A DNA stretch of 64,000 nucleotides, from the NCBI GenBank assembly GCA_023014365.1, contig JAEBUN010000015.1, forward strand, positions 806,001-870,000, read 5' to 3'. The position numbers were made by a program, and so were the translations under genes. Position 1 is the stretch's first letter. Each line of letters begins with the position of its first letter. Positions 24,677 to 35,611 of this stretch are shown here, piece by piece. This stretch comes from Lepiota brunneoincarnata (taxonomy: Eukaryota > Basidiomycota > Agaricomycetes > Agaricales > Agaricaceae). The notes beneath the pieces were generated by a model. It ran no database searches and was not told the origin of the DNA. It was given only the letters and a program-made list of their open reading frames with translations.

Positions 24677-26764
24677 TTAGTCCATGAGTTCCGAGTTAAG
24701 GATGAGCTCCTCTGCTGCCTTCGAGCGTGGGGTTATTCTGCACTTGAATGGAACAGGATGCCTGTGGACATGTAGAAGTCAGCACATCTAAAAAAGATGG
24801 AATGAGAAGTAACAGGAATTCACGATAGTAATCCACTTGTGAATTCGGGCTTGATCTTTATCTCTTGTCCGTTTTCATCCAGTGCAGGTTTAATATCATA
24901 AACCGCTAACACGTGTGAGATGAAGGCAAATAACGAGTTATCGCTGAAGAATCGGCCAGCACAAATTCTTCTTCCAAAACCGAAAAAGGCAACAGATGGG
25001 TCACGAACAGTTGGGTCGATCTTCCCATCTTTGAGGAAGCGATCCGGATTATATGCAAACGGATCCTCGTACGCTTCCGGATCATGCAAGATACTCCTAT
25101 GGAAAGTGAGAAAAGTGTGCCAGTGGCCCATCGAAGAATCCATAGCGCTTACGCACCAAATGTTTCCGAGTACCATGGTGCCCTGTGGGATGTAGTAGCC
25201 GTTATATTCATCTGAATTCGTCGCCATATGAACCACACCTAGGGGCGGGATGAGATTGATGATAGTGAAATAGAGGGGGAAAGGGTCATACCAGTGGGCA
25301 AGACATTGTGCCATCGCATGGTCTCTTTCATTATAGCATTAATGTACGGGAGGGAAGGACGGTCGTTGAATTCAGGTAGACGGCCTTTGAGCACTGTGTC
25401 GAGTTCGGCTTGGGCTTTCCTTTGCGCTTCCGGGTACAGGCACAATGCCATAAAGAGCGAATGCACAGAAGCAACTGTCTAGTATCAATACAAGCGAATT
25501 AGCGAAAAATACAGGCTGCTGAAATCGGGGGGACGTTACTGTGTCAGCTCCACCTACGCCACCAGGAATGAGCTTCAGAGAATTTGAGAGTTTGGATAGT
25601 TACATACCCGCGTAGGCTACCGCACAGGTGTCCCTCGCTATTACCTCCTCTTCCTCACGAGTGGGGTCGCCTTCATCCGGTAAACGCCCGATCAACGCGG
25701 TAGCAACAGAGGGGACAGCCGTTCCCTCTTTCTATGAAGTGTTAAAAACAGTGATCCTGTGGTTTCCAGTGGCCTGTATTCACCATCTGCTTCTTAACAA
25801 GCTCGAAGGGCTTTCTGTAGACATGCTCGTTGACATCTCGCCAGTGCTTAGCCTTCCGCTTAAAATCGGCACCCGGGAACCAGCTTGGGATGTACTTCAT
25901 GATGGGGATCATATCTACCAGGAAGCGACCAGGTAATCCAGCCTCGGCTAGCCCCACGAGTGCTTCCTTCCGCATTTGAAACATATGGGTCGCTTATCTC
26001 TTGTACTGTGATGCCATACGCGACCTTCATTATAGTTGCCGCAAAGGATCTATCGTATTCCAAATCAAGAACAGACTTTTGGAAGGATTCCAACATACTT
26101 ACAGGCGAATCAAATCCGGGAATTTATCAGGAGACTTGAGGAGATAGCGAAGGAAAGCACGGGCAGACGAGATCTGAATGGGTTGGTACTTGTCCACCAC
26201 GTTGGGATGGAAGAAATCATGGAAAGAGCGACGATGGCGACGCCACCAGAGTCCATAAGGCAGCAGGCCCATGTTGTAAGTCCACCCCATCCTATCAGAG
26301 GTATTGTGTCAGTCTCAGCAAGTGATACGAATCGTGGATGACTGACAACTCAAGGACCATAGGCATGCGAGGACGATCAGAATAGTTGGTTGAGCGTTTC
26401 TCGAAGAGGTCACCAGTCCTTTCAAGACTCCCGAGTACCAGGAAGCCCTGGCCTAGAACTTTGAAATATACCATGTCCCCTATGAATATATCAGAAGATA
26501 GTCCCAGCATGAGTTTTTAATAGGCTCACCGTAAATCTTGGACCAATGGTCGTATACAGACCATGGTGTCTCCGTAGGCATGTCAAAAAGGTTACCTATT
26601 ATCGGATAACCCTTTGGTCCGGGGGGTACCGGTAGTCGATATGGGTTTTCCTTGCGTTCTCGGATATATGAGGCCAGCCACCAGGTAAACGCAAGTCCTC
26701 CAGCGACAAGAGCAATAGGATGCGTAACCATGGTCATGGTAGAAGTCAAGTCGGGGAGGGACAT
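24677..26764 (-). pseudogene. Cytochrome P450 B, paralogue of A, with one frameshift
   Basis: A full P450 with the same exon layout as P450 A. The start ATG at 26764 gives MSLPDLTSTM and an anchor. Then come LPVPPGPKGYPIIGN, YSDRPRMPMVLEL, WWRRHRRSFHDFF, KETMRW, YNPDRFLKDG, heme loop FGFGRRICAGRFF, and an end at 24677. It is clearly paralogous to P450 A in every exon. Near 25965-25972 the sequence reads GCGGAAGGAAGCACTC where family and paralogue require GCGGAAGAAGCACTC (Ala-Glu-Glu-Ala-Leu). The single extra G shifts the frame in the middle of the protein, so no complete enzyme can be read. No intron can absorb it. A real lesion is likely but an assembly error is possible. Confidence 0.75.
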
Positions 26765-27111
26765 CCGCAAGCGTTATTTATGCGAGCCTGTCTCCAGCTA
26801 AGGAAAGAAGGATCTCGGTTCTTTCTTTCACGTGTTCCTGCGGCAGACTTGTTCGCGGAAGGAAGAAGCATATAAGTGTTCGCAACTGCCACTCCAAGAC
26901 GGAAGTTGATGAGATTCGGGGTTCCTGCGGCACTGACACTATGTACAAGTAATCTGGTTCTGGGAGAGTTGCTTTCCCTGAGCCAATCATGGGATAGGGG
27001 AGGGAGTTAGAGAGAGAAATGTGGCTATTGAGCTACGTCATGATGTGTGGATTTGCATTAACCCAGATGTCGGAAAGCAACCCCGGCTTCGGACCCAGCC
27101 GAGAGTCAAGG
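26765..27111. other. Upstream region of P450 B
   Basis: Presumed promoter DNA of P450 B, ending exactly where the tandem duplication starts. No other element recognised. Confidence 0.4.
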
Positions 27112-27777
27112 AGGCGGTGGGAACCGGCGGCCCGTTATCGTCAGTAAGGGAATAGAAGCCTGAGAAAAACGCCTCGGCTTACAATTGCCATGCGAGCTGA
27201 ACTAGGAAGATAGTTTCACTTCGCTTGCGATACCGATGCACTAGCACTATATCCTCGTATCTTCGATACATCCCAAAGTATATCGCGATAGGAGCGAGGA
27301 TCCAAGACCGTATGTTAGAACTTAAGCTTTAAGGGGCCCTTGGTGTCTGGTGCTTAGTGCTTGGTGTTTGGGGTTCGGCGCGCGAGTGTGCCTTGATGCC
27401 GGAATTCGGGTTAGACGCGATCGAACTGCTTTGGGTCTTTTGCGGGGGACAGATTGTGAGAACAAGCTACACGCCTTGGGTCGGCAAGAACTTCCGGGGC
27501 GAGGCCGAGTTCCTTGGTATCTCTGTGGCAACCGCTCGGGTACCGCAGTTGCTGTTACCCAAAATAAATTCAATCGAGCCAAGTAGAATCAGAGCATATT
27601 GGTTGTGGAAACATCAACGTCGCCTAGATAGAGCTCATGTATGCACGTAGCTACCTTTGGCTCGTTAATGGCAATTGCACTCAAAAACTTTAGCTGCATT
27701 TCGCGTTGTTATGACAGAGCGAAGGTCCACAACCTAATGCGTTATACTGAAATTGTGATAGAATCTTACTAATTATT

Positions 27778-28858
27778 CTACTGATAACACAAGATGAAAC
27801 GGATGGAGGTATTGGCAGTACATGCTTGGGACATTGAACTACAACCGACTCCTGACCTACTGGCGCTGGCAACGAGCCTTTCCCTGCCAAGTGTCATGCT
27901 CACACTCTGCAAGATGGCAAACAGGCTGCCTTTAGTAACCTTTCCTCTCCAGATTCATACTCTGAAGCATTGCAGCAGGGGTGCCTGTTTAGGTCATGGA
28001 ATAAGTAATCACTATTTCATCATCAAATCTTCCTACTTACCTTTGATAGGACCGAGTGGGCCAAACCCAAATATCCTCAAGATGGGTCGAAGGATCGAGT
28101 TCTCAGGAAGGAGGGCCGTTGATACAACGAAGATTACTGAAGTCAGAAGCACAGGATGGTCATCCGCGATATTTCCTAGGGACGGGGGCATTAGCTAAAG
28201 ACCCCAAGAAAATATATATTGTTAGAGTTACCAGTGATCAGCAGAACGTGAGTGATTTTGGAGGACATTGCGGTGATCTGAGCTTCTGCTATCTCTTTTG
28301 GAACGCCAGCCCGCTCGAAACTTCGAACATAGGCGGGGCCTATCTTCTCCATGATACGAGCTATCAATTGTGCACGGGCCCTTGCCCTCTCAGGAGTGAT
28401 TCTCTGGCAACGGGTCCGTCACCCCTTCCTTTATCTCCTCATAAATGGAGTTCAGCTCAGCGGAGAGTATGTCGGAAAAGCTGTCAATGGTAATATCGTT
28501 CGATTTAATGTACGTTTCCACCTGGTTGCGGACTTCACGAGCGTGATCGACCACCTCATTCAGCGCGTCTTTTAGCTCTTTGACCATATGCGCGTTTCCA
28601 TCGTAGAGGTTCGTGATTTTGGTGAACACTGCATCCGCAACTTGGGGCCCTAATTTCAGTGCATCGTCCCAGAACCGCTCCAATCCACCTGGAGGTGCAA
28701 GGGACGATATAGATTCTACCGCACGTCAGGTGGTGGGATGGGGCGGCCACAACTGAATTATACGCACTCATGAGTTCCCCGCCCGGGGGGAAAAATGAGG
28801 CTGCTGTAGAGCAAACGTAGAATGCGAATAAAATGATGAGACTAGGTATGAATCTCAT
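27778..28858 (-). pseudogene. Interferon-induced 6-16 (Ifi-6-16) family protein, copy 1, frame broken
   Basis: ATG at 28858 gives a signal peptide (RFIPSLIILFAFYVCSTAAS). An intron of about 65 bases follows, then a helical region (LERFWDDALKLGPQVADAVF, VKELKDALNEVVDHAREVRN, IKSNDITIDSFSDILSAELN), then AQLIARIMEKIGPAYVRSFE. After an intron comes the domain mark SILRPILRIFGFGPLGPIKG, and after another GTPAAMLQS .. KGSLFAILQSVSMTLG, i.e. the glycine-rich hydrophobic Ifi-6-16 core. In animals this family sits in mitochondrial or ER membranes and affects apoptosis; the fungal role is unknown. Defects: an apparent +1 shift at about 28395 (shared with copy 2, unless a 34-base intron is removed there) and an extra base at about 27950 between MLQS and the next segment, giving a stop. 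The stop of the intended frame is at 27778. Confidence 0.65.
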
Positions 28859-30170
28859 GGTTGGAAACACCGAGGGACCGAACCTCGCGGCCTTTATTTA
28901 AACGATTCAACACACACGGCAATGTCCGGGGCTCAACTCAAGGACAATTCAGTTAATGGAAATCGAACTTCCAAATTTGGTGAAACTCAAAGTTCGAAAG
29001 CCCTCGCACACGTGGACTCTCTAACACCGATGAAAGGAGTAAAAACAGGTCCTGTATTCCAGTCCTGCACAGAAACGTCCCCTACACCCAATTCAACGTA
29101 CGAGACCTGTTGATGACCAGACTTCCACTCCTTATTTCCTTCCTTCTCCTGTACCGTGCACCTCTCCCCTTCGCACGTTGGTTTGCGTCTTGTATAATCC
29201 GAGGACTTGTAGACACATAACCCCCTCTCGAACCCGCATTAATCCACACCACAGGCCCGCTCCGATCTCCAATATGTTCAGATCCTCTAGGCCGTATGCC
29301 TGGTCCTTCAACCGATGCCACAGACACTCATCATACACCGCCTAAATAATATCCCTGAAAGCCGTAGTCCGGACGTGGCTGGCTCATTACCATCATTCCA
29401 TGTCACCCTGTTGACCACGATTTAGTGGAGCCGGGGGATCCTCCGGGGCTTAGGGCACTCATGGAGCCAAGGATAAGAAGCCCCAAGTAGAGACTACCCC
29501 AATAAAGCATTACCAGTTACCTACTTGTAGTGAGATGAAATGGGACATCGCATACTCAAAAGTTCTCTAGGAATCAGTGAAATGTCAATCATCTGGACGT
29601 CCGAAAGACCACACCGTGACTTTGGGTATGACATGCGTTTTGCCGGTGCTTCAATTTCGCGTCGGGGTTGCATTGAATTGTCACGCCGAATCTGGTTAGT
29701 CACGTTCCCTGTGCACATCCCGTGCCCTCTTTTTCATCTCGAGTATCTCACAATCATGTTTGTGAACCATAGACTCGGCGATTACACCTTACAAACTCGC
29801 GATTGTTAAGGATGCTAGCGAAAGTTAAACGAGGTGGTACAACAATTCCGCAGCTTATATTCGTGATACTACAATATCAAGGGGTCGCCTGGATTTATTT
29901 CTGTCTACGGTGCAGGCATTCTCGAACACAATTTGAAGAGTCAAGATCCGTATTAACACAACGGCCAATCCATTAATTCGGAGTTTCAATCATGTAGAGT
30001 ACACCACACTATCAGAAACCTCCACATTTTTTTTTCAGACTTTCACCCATGTAGATATTCCACCCCTCGAGGGGGTCCATCTGTTAATACAGTGGGCCCA
30101 CCGCGTCTTAGCACTAGTCTGCTTGTTGCGGTATATAAATGCAGAGTACAAAAAAAAAAAAATCAGAGTT
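28859..30170. other. Spacer within duplication unit 1
   Basis: Noncoding-looking DNA. 28859-29429 has a counterpart in unit 2 (up to 33001); 29430-30170 is absent from unit 2. A minus-strand open stretch near 29132-29340 (YDECLWHRLKDQAYGLEDLN) recurs in altered form in unit 2 (YDEYLWHKLKEQAWGLEDW) and may be a relic of another gene. Confidence 0.4.
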
Positions 30171-30745
30171 TCAAATAAGCTCTCCAGCCTTTTTCGGTCG
30201 TGACATTACCCTGCACGCAAATGGTTCAGGATATCTGGGACCAACCAGGATCGAAGAACCCGCATTCAGCAACAATAAACATGGAATTTATGAAAGTAGT
30301 CCAGGTCTGACTGTCGTATACAGCCAACACATGTACGGTGATCGAGGACAAGGAATTATCACTGAAAAACCTTCCCGCGCAAATCCTCCTGCCATAACCG
30401 AACGCAGCTACGTTTGGATCGCGGACATCCGGATTGAGCTTATTGTCTCTGAGGTAACTGTCAGGATTGTAGGCGAGAGGGTTATCAAAGACATCTGGTT
30501 CATGAAGAATGGCCCTATAGGGAGGCTTTCGGTATGGCATGGAAACATCCAGGAAAAACAGGGCTTTCATACCAGCTATTTCCGAATACTATGGCACCCT
30601 TTGGAATATAATAACCGTCGTGCTCGTCGCCGTTTGTGTACATGTGCCCAACAGCTACGTACCTTGAGTAAATTAAACGAAAGGCATATCCAGAGGTATA
30701 ACGAACTGCCATCGCATAGACTCCTTAACCATGGCATTGATATGG
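30171..30745 (-). pseudogene. Cytochrome P450 C: C-terminal fragment only
   Basis: Only the last quarter of a P450 is present. From 30745 it reads across an intron into HMYTNGDEHDGYYIPKGAIV, ILHEPDVFDNPLAYNPDSYL, an intact heme loop FGYGRRICAGRFFSDNSL, and a proper end YPEPFACRVMSRPKKAGELI with TGA at 30171. The 5' three quarters are missing: at 30745 P450 sequence stops and duplication unit 2 begins. The matching gene body is P450 D beyond the second unit. It cannot encode an enzyme. Confidence 0.85.
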
Positions 30746-33001
30746 AGGCGGTGGGAACCTAGCGGCCCGTTATCGTCAGTAAAGGGAATAGAAGCTTGAT
30801 AAAAACGCCTCGGCTTATAATTGCCATGCGAGCCGAGCTAGGAAGATAGTTTCACTTCGCTTGCGATATCGATGCACTAGCACTATATCCTCGTATCCTT
30901 GATACATTCCAAAGTATATCACGATAGGAGCAAGGTCCCAAGACCGTATGTTGGAACTTCATACTTTAAGGGCTGTGGACCTTGGTGTCTAATGCTTAGT
31001 GCTTAGATGCCGGATTCGGGTTAGACGCGGTCGAACGTTTTGGGTCTTTTGCGGGGGACAGACTGTGAGAACAAGTTACACGCCTTCGGGTCGGCAAGAA
31101 CTTCCGGGGCGAGGCCAAGTTCCTTGTTACCTTGTGGTAACCGCACAGTTGCTGTTACCCAAAATGAATTCAATCGAGCTAAGTAGAATCAGAGCACGAC
31201 CAGCGTCGCCTCTTTCTTGTTGCAAATCAATTAAGATAGAGCTCATGTATGTAAGTAGCTACCTTTGATTCGTTAATGGCAATTGCACTTAAAAAATTTG
31301 GCTGCATTGAGCGTTGTTCTGACGGAGCGAAGGTCTATAACCTAACACTTATACCGAAATTCCGCTAGAATATCACTAATTATTCTACTGATAACACGAG
31401 GTGAAACAGGGGGGGATCGGTATTGGCAGTACTTGAGATATTGAACTACAACCGACTTTTGACCACTGGCGCTGGCAGCAAGCCTTTCCGGCCAAGCGTC
31501 ATGCCCACACTCTGCAAGATGGCGAACAGGCTGCCTCTAGTAACATTTCCTCTCCAGATCGTACTCTGAAGCATTGCAGCAGGGGTGCCTGTTTATGTCG
31601 TGGGTTGATAAGTAATCGCTATTCCACCATCGACATCTTCCTACTTACCTTTGATAGGACCGAGTAGGCCAAACCCAAATATCCTCACGATGGGTCGAAG
31701 GATAGAGTTCTCAGGAAGTAGGGCCATTGATACAACGAGGATTACTGAAGTCAGAAGCACAGGATGGTCATCTGTGATATTTCCTAGGGACGGGGGCATT
31801 AGCTAAAGTCCCCAAGAAATATATATTGTTAGAGTTACCAGTGATCAGCAGAACGTGAGTGATTTTGGAGGACATTGCGGTGATCTGAGCTTCTGCTATC
31901 CTCTTTTGGAACGCCAGCCCGCTCGAAACTTCGAACATAGGCGGGGCCTATCTTCTCCATGATACGAGCTATCAATTGTGCACGGGCCCTTGCCCTCTCG
32001 GAAGTGATTCTCTGGCAACGGGTCCGTCACCCCTTCCTTTATCTCCTCATAAATGGAGTTCAGCTCAGCGGAGAGTATGTCGGAAAGGCTGTCAATGGTA
32101 ATATCGTTCGACTTAATGTACGTTTCCACCTGGTTGCGAACTTCACGAGCGTAATCGACCACCTCATTCAGCGCGTCTTTTAGCTCCTTGACCATATGCG
32201 CGTTTCCATCGTAGAGGTTCGTGATTTTGGTGAACACTGCATCCGCAACTTGGGGCCCTAATTTCAGTGCATCGTCCCAGAACCGCTCCAATCCACCTGG
32301 AGGTGCAAGGGACGATATAGATTCTGCCGCACGTCAGGTGGTGGGATGGGGCGGTCACAACTGAATTATACGTACTCATGAGTTCCCCGCCCGGGGGGAA
32401 AATGAGGCTGCTGTAGAGCAAACGTAGAATGTGAATAAAATGATGAGACCAGGTTGGAAAGACCAAGGTTACCGAATCCTCGTGACCCTTATTTAAATGG
32501 TTCAACACGGCAATATCCGGGGCTCACCTCAAGGACAGTTAATGGAAATCGAATTTCCAAATTTAGTGGAACTCAAAGTTCGAAAGCCCTCGCACACGTG
32601 GACTCTCCAACACCGATGGACTTAGCAAGCGAAGGAGTGGAAACAGGACCTGTATTCCAATCTTGCATAGAAATGTCCCCTACACTCATTGATGGCAAGG
32701 CTTACACTTCGTATTTCCTTCCTCCTCGGTCCTGTACCCTGCACCTCTCCCCTTCGCACGTTGGTTCGCTTCTTGTATAATTCGAGGCCTTATAAACACA
32801 TAGCCCCCCTCCCGAACCCATATTACCCCATCCCAAGCCCCCTCCGACCTCCAATCCTCCAGGCCCCATGCCTGCTCCTTCAACTTATGCCACAGATACT
32901 CATCATACACAGCTTAGATGATATCCCTGAAGGCCGTAGTCCGGACGTGGCTGGCTCATTACCATCGTTCCATGTCACTTTGTTTACCACGAGTTGGTGG
33001 A
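30746..33001. repeat. Tandem segmental duplication, unit 2 (shortened by about 0.94 kb)
   Basis: Counterpart of 27112-29429. It begins AGGCGGTGGGAACC at 30746 and ends at 33001. In unit 1 the P450 tail sequence CCTTCCCGCGCAAATCC occurs at 30370; here it follows directly at 33002. The equivalent of 29430-30369 is therefore deleted, removing the end of P450 D. Confidence 0.85.
31385..32447 (-). pseudogene. Ifi-6-16 family protein, copy 2, start codon deleted
   Basis: Same exon order as copy 1, including ERFWDDALKLGPQVADAVF and the Ifi-6-16 core. Differences: (1) about 14 bases containing the start ATG and first codons are gone near 32447 (copy 1 CCAACCATGAGATTC.., copy 2 CCAACCTGGTCTC), apparently between two short ACC repeats; (2) the MLQS segment is in frame here (MLQSTIWRGNVTRGSLFAIL), unlike copy 1; (3) one base is lost just after SVGMTLG near 31487, shifting the tail; (4) the shift at about 32002 is shared with copy 1. 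The two copies thus carry different private lesions. Confidence 0.65.
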
Positions 33002-34800
33002 CCTTCCCGCGCAAATCCTTCTGCATTAAACGAACGCAGCTACATTTGGATCGCGGACTTCCGGATTGAGCTTACCATCTTTGAGGTAACGGTCAGGATT
33101 GCAGGCGAGAAGGTTATCATAGGCGTCTGGTTCATGAAGAATAGTCCTATAAGGAGGCTTTCGGTATGACATGGAAAGATCCAAGGAAAACAGGGCTTTC
33201 ATACCAGCCGCTTCTGAATACTACGGCGCCCTTGGGAATATGATAACCATCGTACTCGTCGCCATTTGTGCACATGTGCTCAATAGCTACGTACTTTGAG
33301 TCAGGTCTGACGGTGAGGGCGGTAATTGAACGAAGGACGTACCGGGAAGTATAACGAGCTGCCATCGTATAGACTCCTTAACCATAGCACTGATATATGG
33401 AAGGTTTGGGCTATCGTTGAACTCTGGATAAGCGATTTCCAAGAACGGCGTCCGATTCCAGCTTGTGCTTTCTTCTGAACATCGGGATAAAGGTACATGG
33501 ACATGAAAGGGGATTGCACTGTTGGAACAGTCTAATATCTTATTTAAGCACCGCTGGAAGCGAAAAAAAAAGTGCCTCGCACTGTATCTACGTCACTTAG
33601 AGGGGCGAGAAGATATAAACGCCGTCATAAGCCTGAGAAGGTGTCAACACACCAGCAAAAGCAACGGCACATGTATCCATCAGCTATTCTCTCCTCTTCG
33701 GAACGACTGGACATATCTTCATCTGGTAGTCCTTCAATAAGCGCCGTCGCAACAGGGGGCACTGCTGTTCCCGCTTTCTAGGCAAGTCGTTAGCAGCGCT
33801 TTGAAAGTAGAAACTGAGACGTCATTCTAACCATTTGTTTTTTCACAAAATTAAAAGGTTTCTCGGAAACCGAGCTGTTGATACGTCGCCACCGATCGGC
33901 CTTCCTTTTCCACTGAGCTCCGGGGAACCAGCTCGAGACGTATTTCATGATCGGGAAGAGATCGACTAAGAAGGAACCTGAATTGCTGGCCTCTGAAAGT
34001 CCCATCAAAGCTTCCTCTGCGTTTTGGACGTAGGAGTCGTCTTCTTCCTGAACTGTGGTCCCATATGTAACTTTCATAATTGTAACTGCGAATGTACTAT
34101 CGTGGGAAACCGTCCATGAATGGTGACACTCGAGCGAGCACCATTGGATCACTCACTGACGAATGTGATATATGAAATCTTCTGGCGAGCTCAAAAGTCG
34201 ACGGAAAAATGCGCGAGCCGAGCCGAGTTGGATAGGTCGGTACTTGTGTACGACACCTGAGTGGAAATGGTCGTGAAAGGAACGGCGGTGACGACGCCAC
34301 CAACTCCCGTAAGGGAGAAGAGCCATGTTGTAGTCCCAGCCCATCCTAGGGGTGCACGGTGTGAGATTGCTGATACGAAACAAGATAAGAACAACAAACA
34401 ACTCCAGAATCATTGGCATACGAGGGCGATCCGAATAATTGGAAGAGCGCTTCTCGAATAGGCCGCTCGTCCTTTCCAATCTCTCAAGGATAATGAAGGA
34501 TTGCCCTCGGACCTTGAAATATGTCTCCCTGCAATTCGTGTTGGTAGACATAGAGTGAATCAGAAGTCAAGTACCATAGATCTTGAAACAATCGTTATAT
34601 ACCAGCCAAGGTTTGTGAGTGGGTAAATCGAACAGATTTCCAATGATGGGATAACCTTTGGGACCTGGTGGTAGGGCAGCCTTTTGGGTTTGACCCGATG
34701 TTCCTGTACATGCTCAGACAGCTGCCGAACAATAAAAAGGGCTACCACACAGAGTACTGTTGGACTGGAGAGGATGCTCCATGGTTGACGTTCGGGGCAA
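33002..34800 (-). pseudogene. Cytochrome P450 D: gene body without C-terminus, many lesions
   Basis: Exons for most of a P450 of the same subfamily are recognisable: EHVQEHRVKPKRLP, then PPGPKGYPIIGNLFDLP in another frame; FKVRGQSFIILERLER; YSDRPRMPMILEL; WWRRHRRSFHDHFHSG; IMKVTYGTTVQEEDDSYVQN; YPDVQKKAQA; and YDNLLACNPDRYLKDGKLNP. Lesions: one base missing in the proline hinge (about 34672), two frame changes at about 33430-33450 between KKAQA and PEFNDSPNLPYISAM, and in the heme loop FGYG is replaced by FV-stop-C. The coding sequence then ends at 33002, where duplication unit 2 abuts RRICAGR. No ATG is evident in front of the anchor. Confidence 0.85.
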
Positions 34801-35611
34801 GTTCGATGGATGCTGGCGCCATATGTAGTCCTGCAGCATCTATTCTCCCACTACCCGATGATGGGGACATAACCTAGAAGCTGGTGTCTGTACGGCGGGT
34901 GTATTCTCGAAAATGAGGGCTGCACGCTGATAGAATGTAGCACTATCTAGATCTTATAGTATTTCCGCCCATTTGAATCGCGCTGTGCTGGTGTTAAGCT
35001 TGAGAGACAATGAAATCCGAAGGTCACCGTGGGTGATCCAAATTTCGAAAGGCAGCAAATCTCGGCAGATAGCCGTGTTCTGGGTTTTGTGGGAAGCAGG
35101 AGAACTACGGGAGCGTCCTGCGGCCTGATATAGGTTTCTTTCGGACGACGGTGAGGCACTTCAGAGTATCCAACTTGCGCCTGTTCGCCAAGAACAGAGA
35201 AGCATTTACGTGCGGCCGCGCAAAAGCCTGTCTAGACCCGTGGCTAAGTCACAACTATGCGTGAGGGATGTCGGCTGATGAGGGGAATATGGTTTTCGAC
35301 GTGCCAATGTAGAATGGTAGCGACTGAGGAGTGGGTAATTGCAGTGGGCGTGAAATTCTCCATTCATATACAATAGGGGAACCCTATATTGGGAGCAACG
35401 AAGTCAAGCGCGAAAGGACGTTCTAACTGCGTGGATCGCAATGCCTCTGTGTATTGTTCGGACTGTTAGGACTGAAGCAGGAATGAAAAGAACCGGCAAC
35501 ACGGATTACCCAATGCTGTGACACTGGCAAAACGCGGTCACAGCGAGCTCTCCGAGTCCTAGCTTCAGGCTTCAACCATAAACACTTCTGCTCATCTCCC
35601 AGTGCCGTAGG
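34801..35611. other. Intergenic region
   Basis: Divergent spacer between P450 D and GLE1. No supported gene. Confidence 0.45.

Larger units (their letters stand above)
27112..30745. repeat. Tandem segmental duplication, unit 1 (about 3.63 kb)
   Basis: The block starting AGGCGGTGGGAACC at 27112 is repeated from 30746 with roughly 90% identity by eye. The unit runs from intergenic DNA, through an Ifi-6-16 family gene and a 940-base spacer, into the C-terminal half of a P450, and stops inside that P450 at 30745. The outer junctions share only short homology (GG/AGG), as expected for a tandem duplication by microhomology-mediated or non-homologous joining. No terminal inverted repeats, target-site duplications or transposase are visible, so it is not an obvious transposon. 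Confidence 0.85.

Noticed and set aside
27112..33001. Transposable element
   Set aside because: No transposase or reverse transcriptase, no inverted terminal repeats and no target-site duplication; the boundaries behave like a plain tandem duplication.
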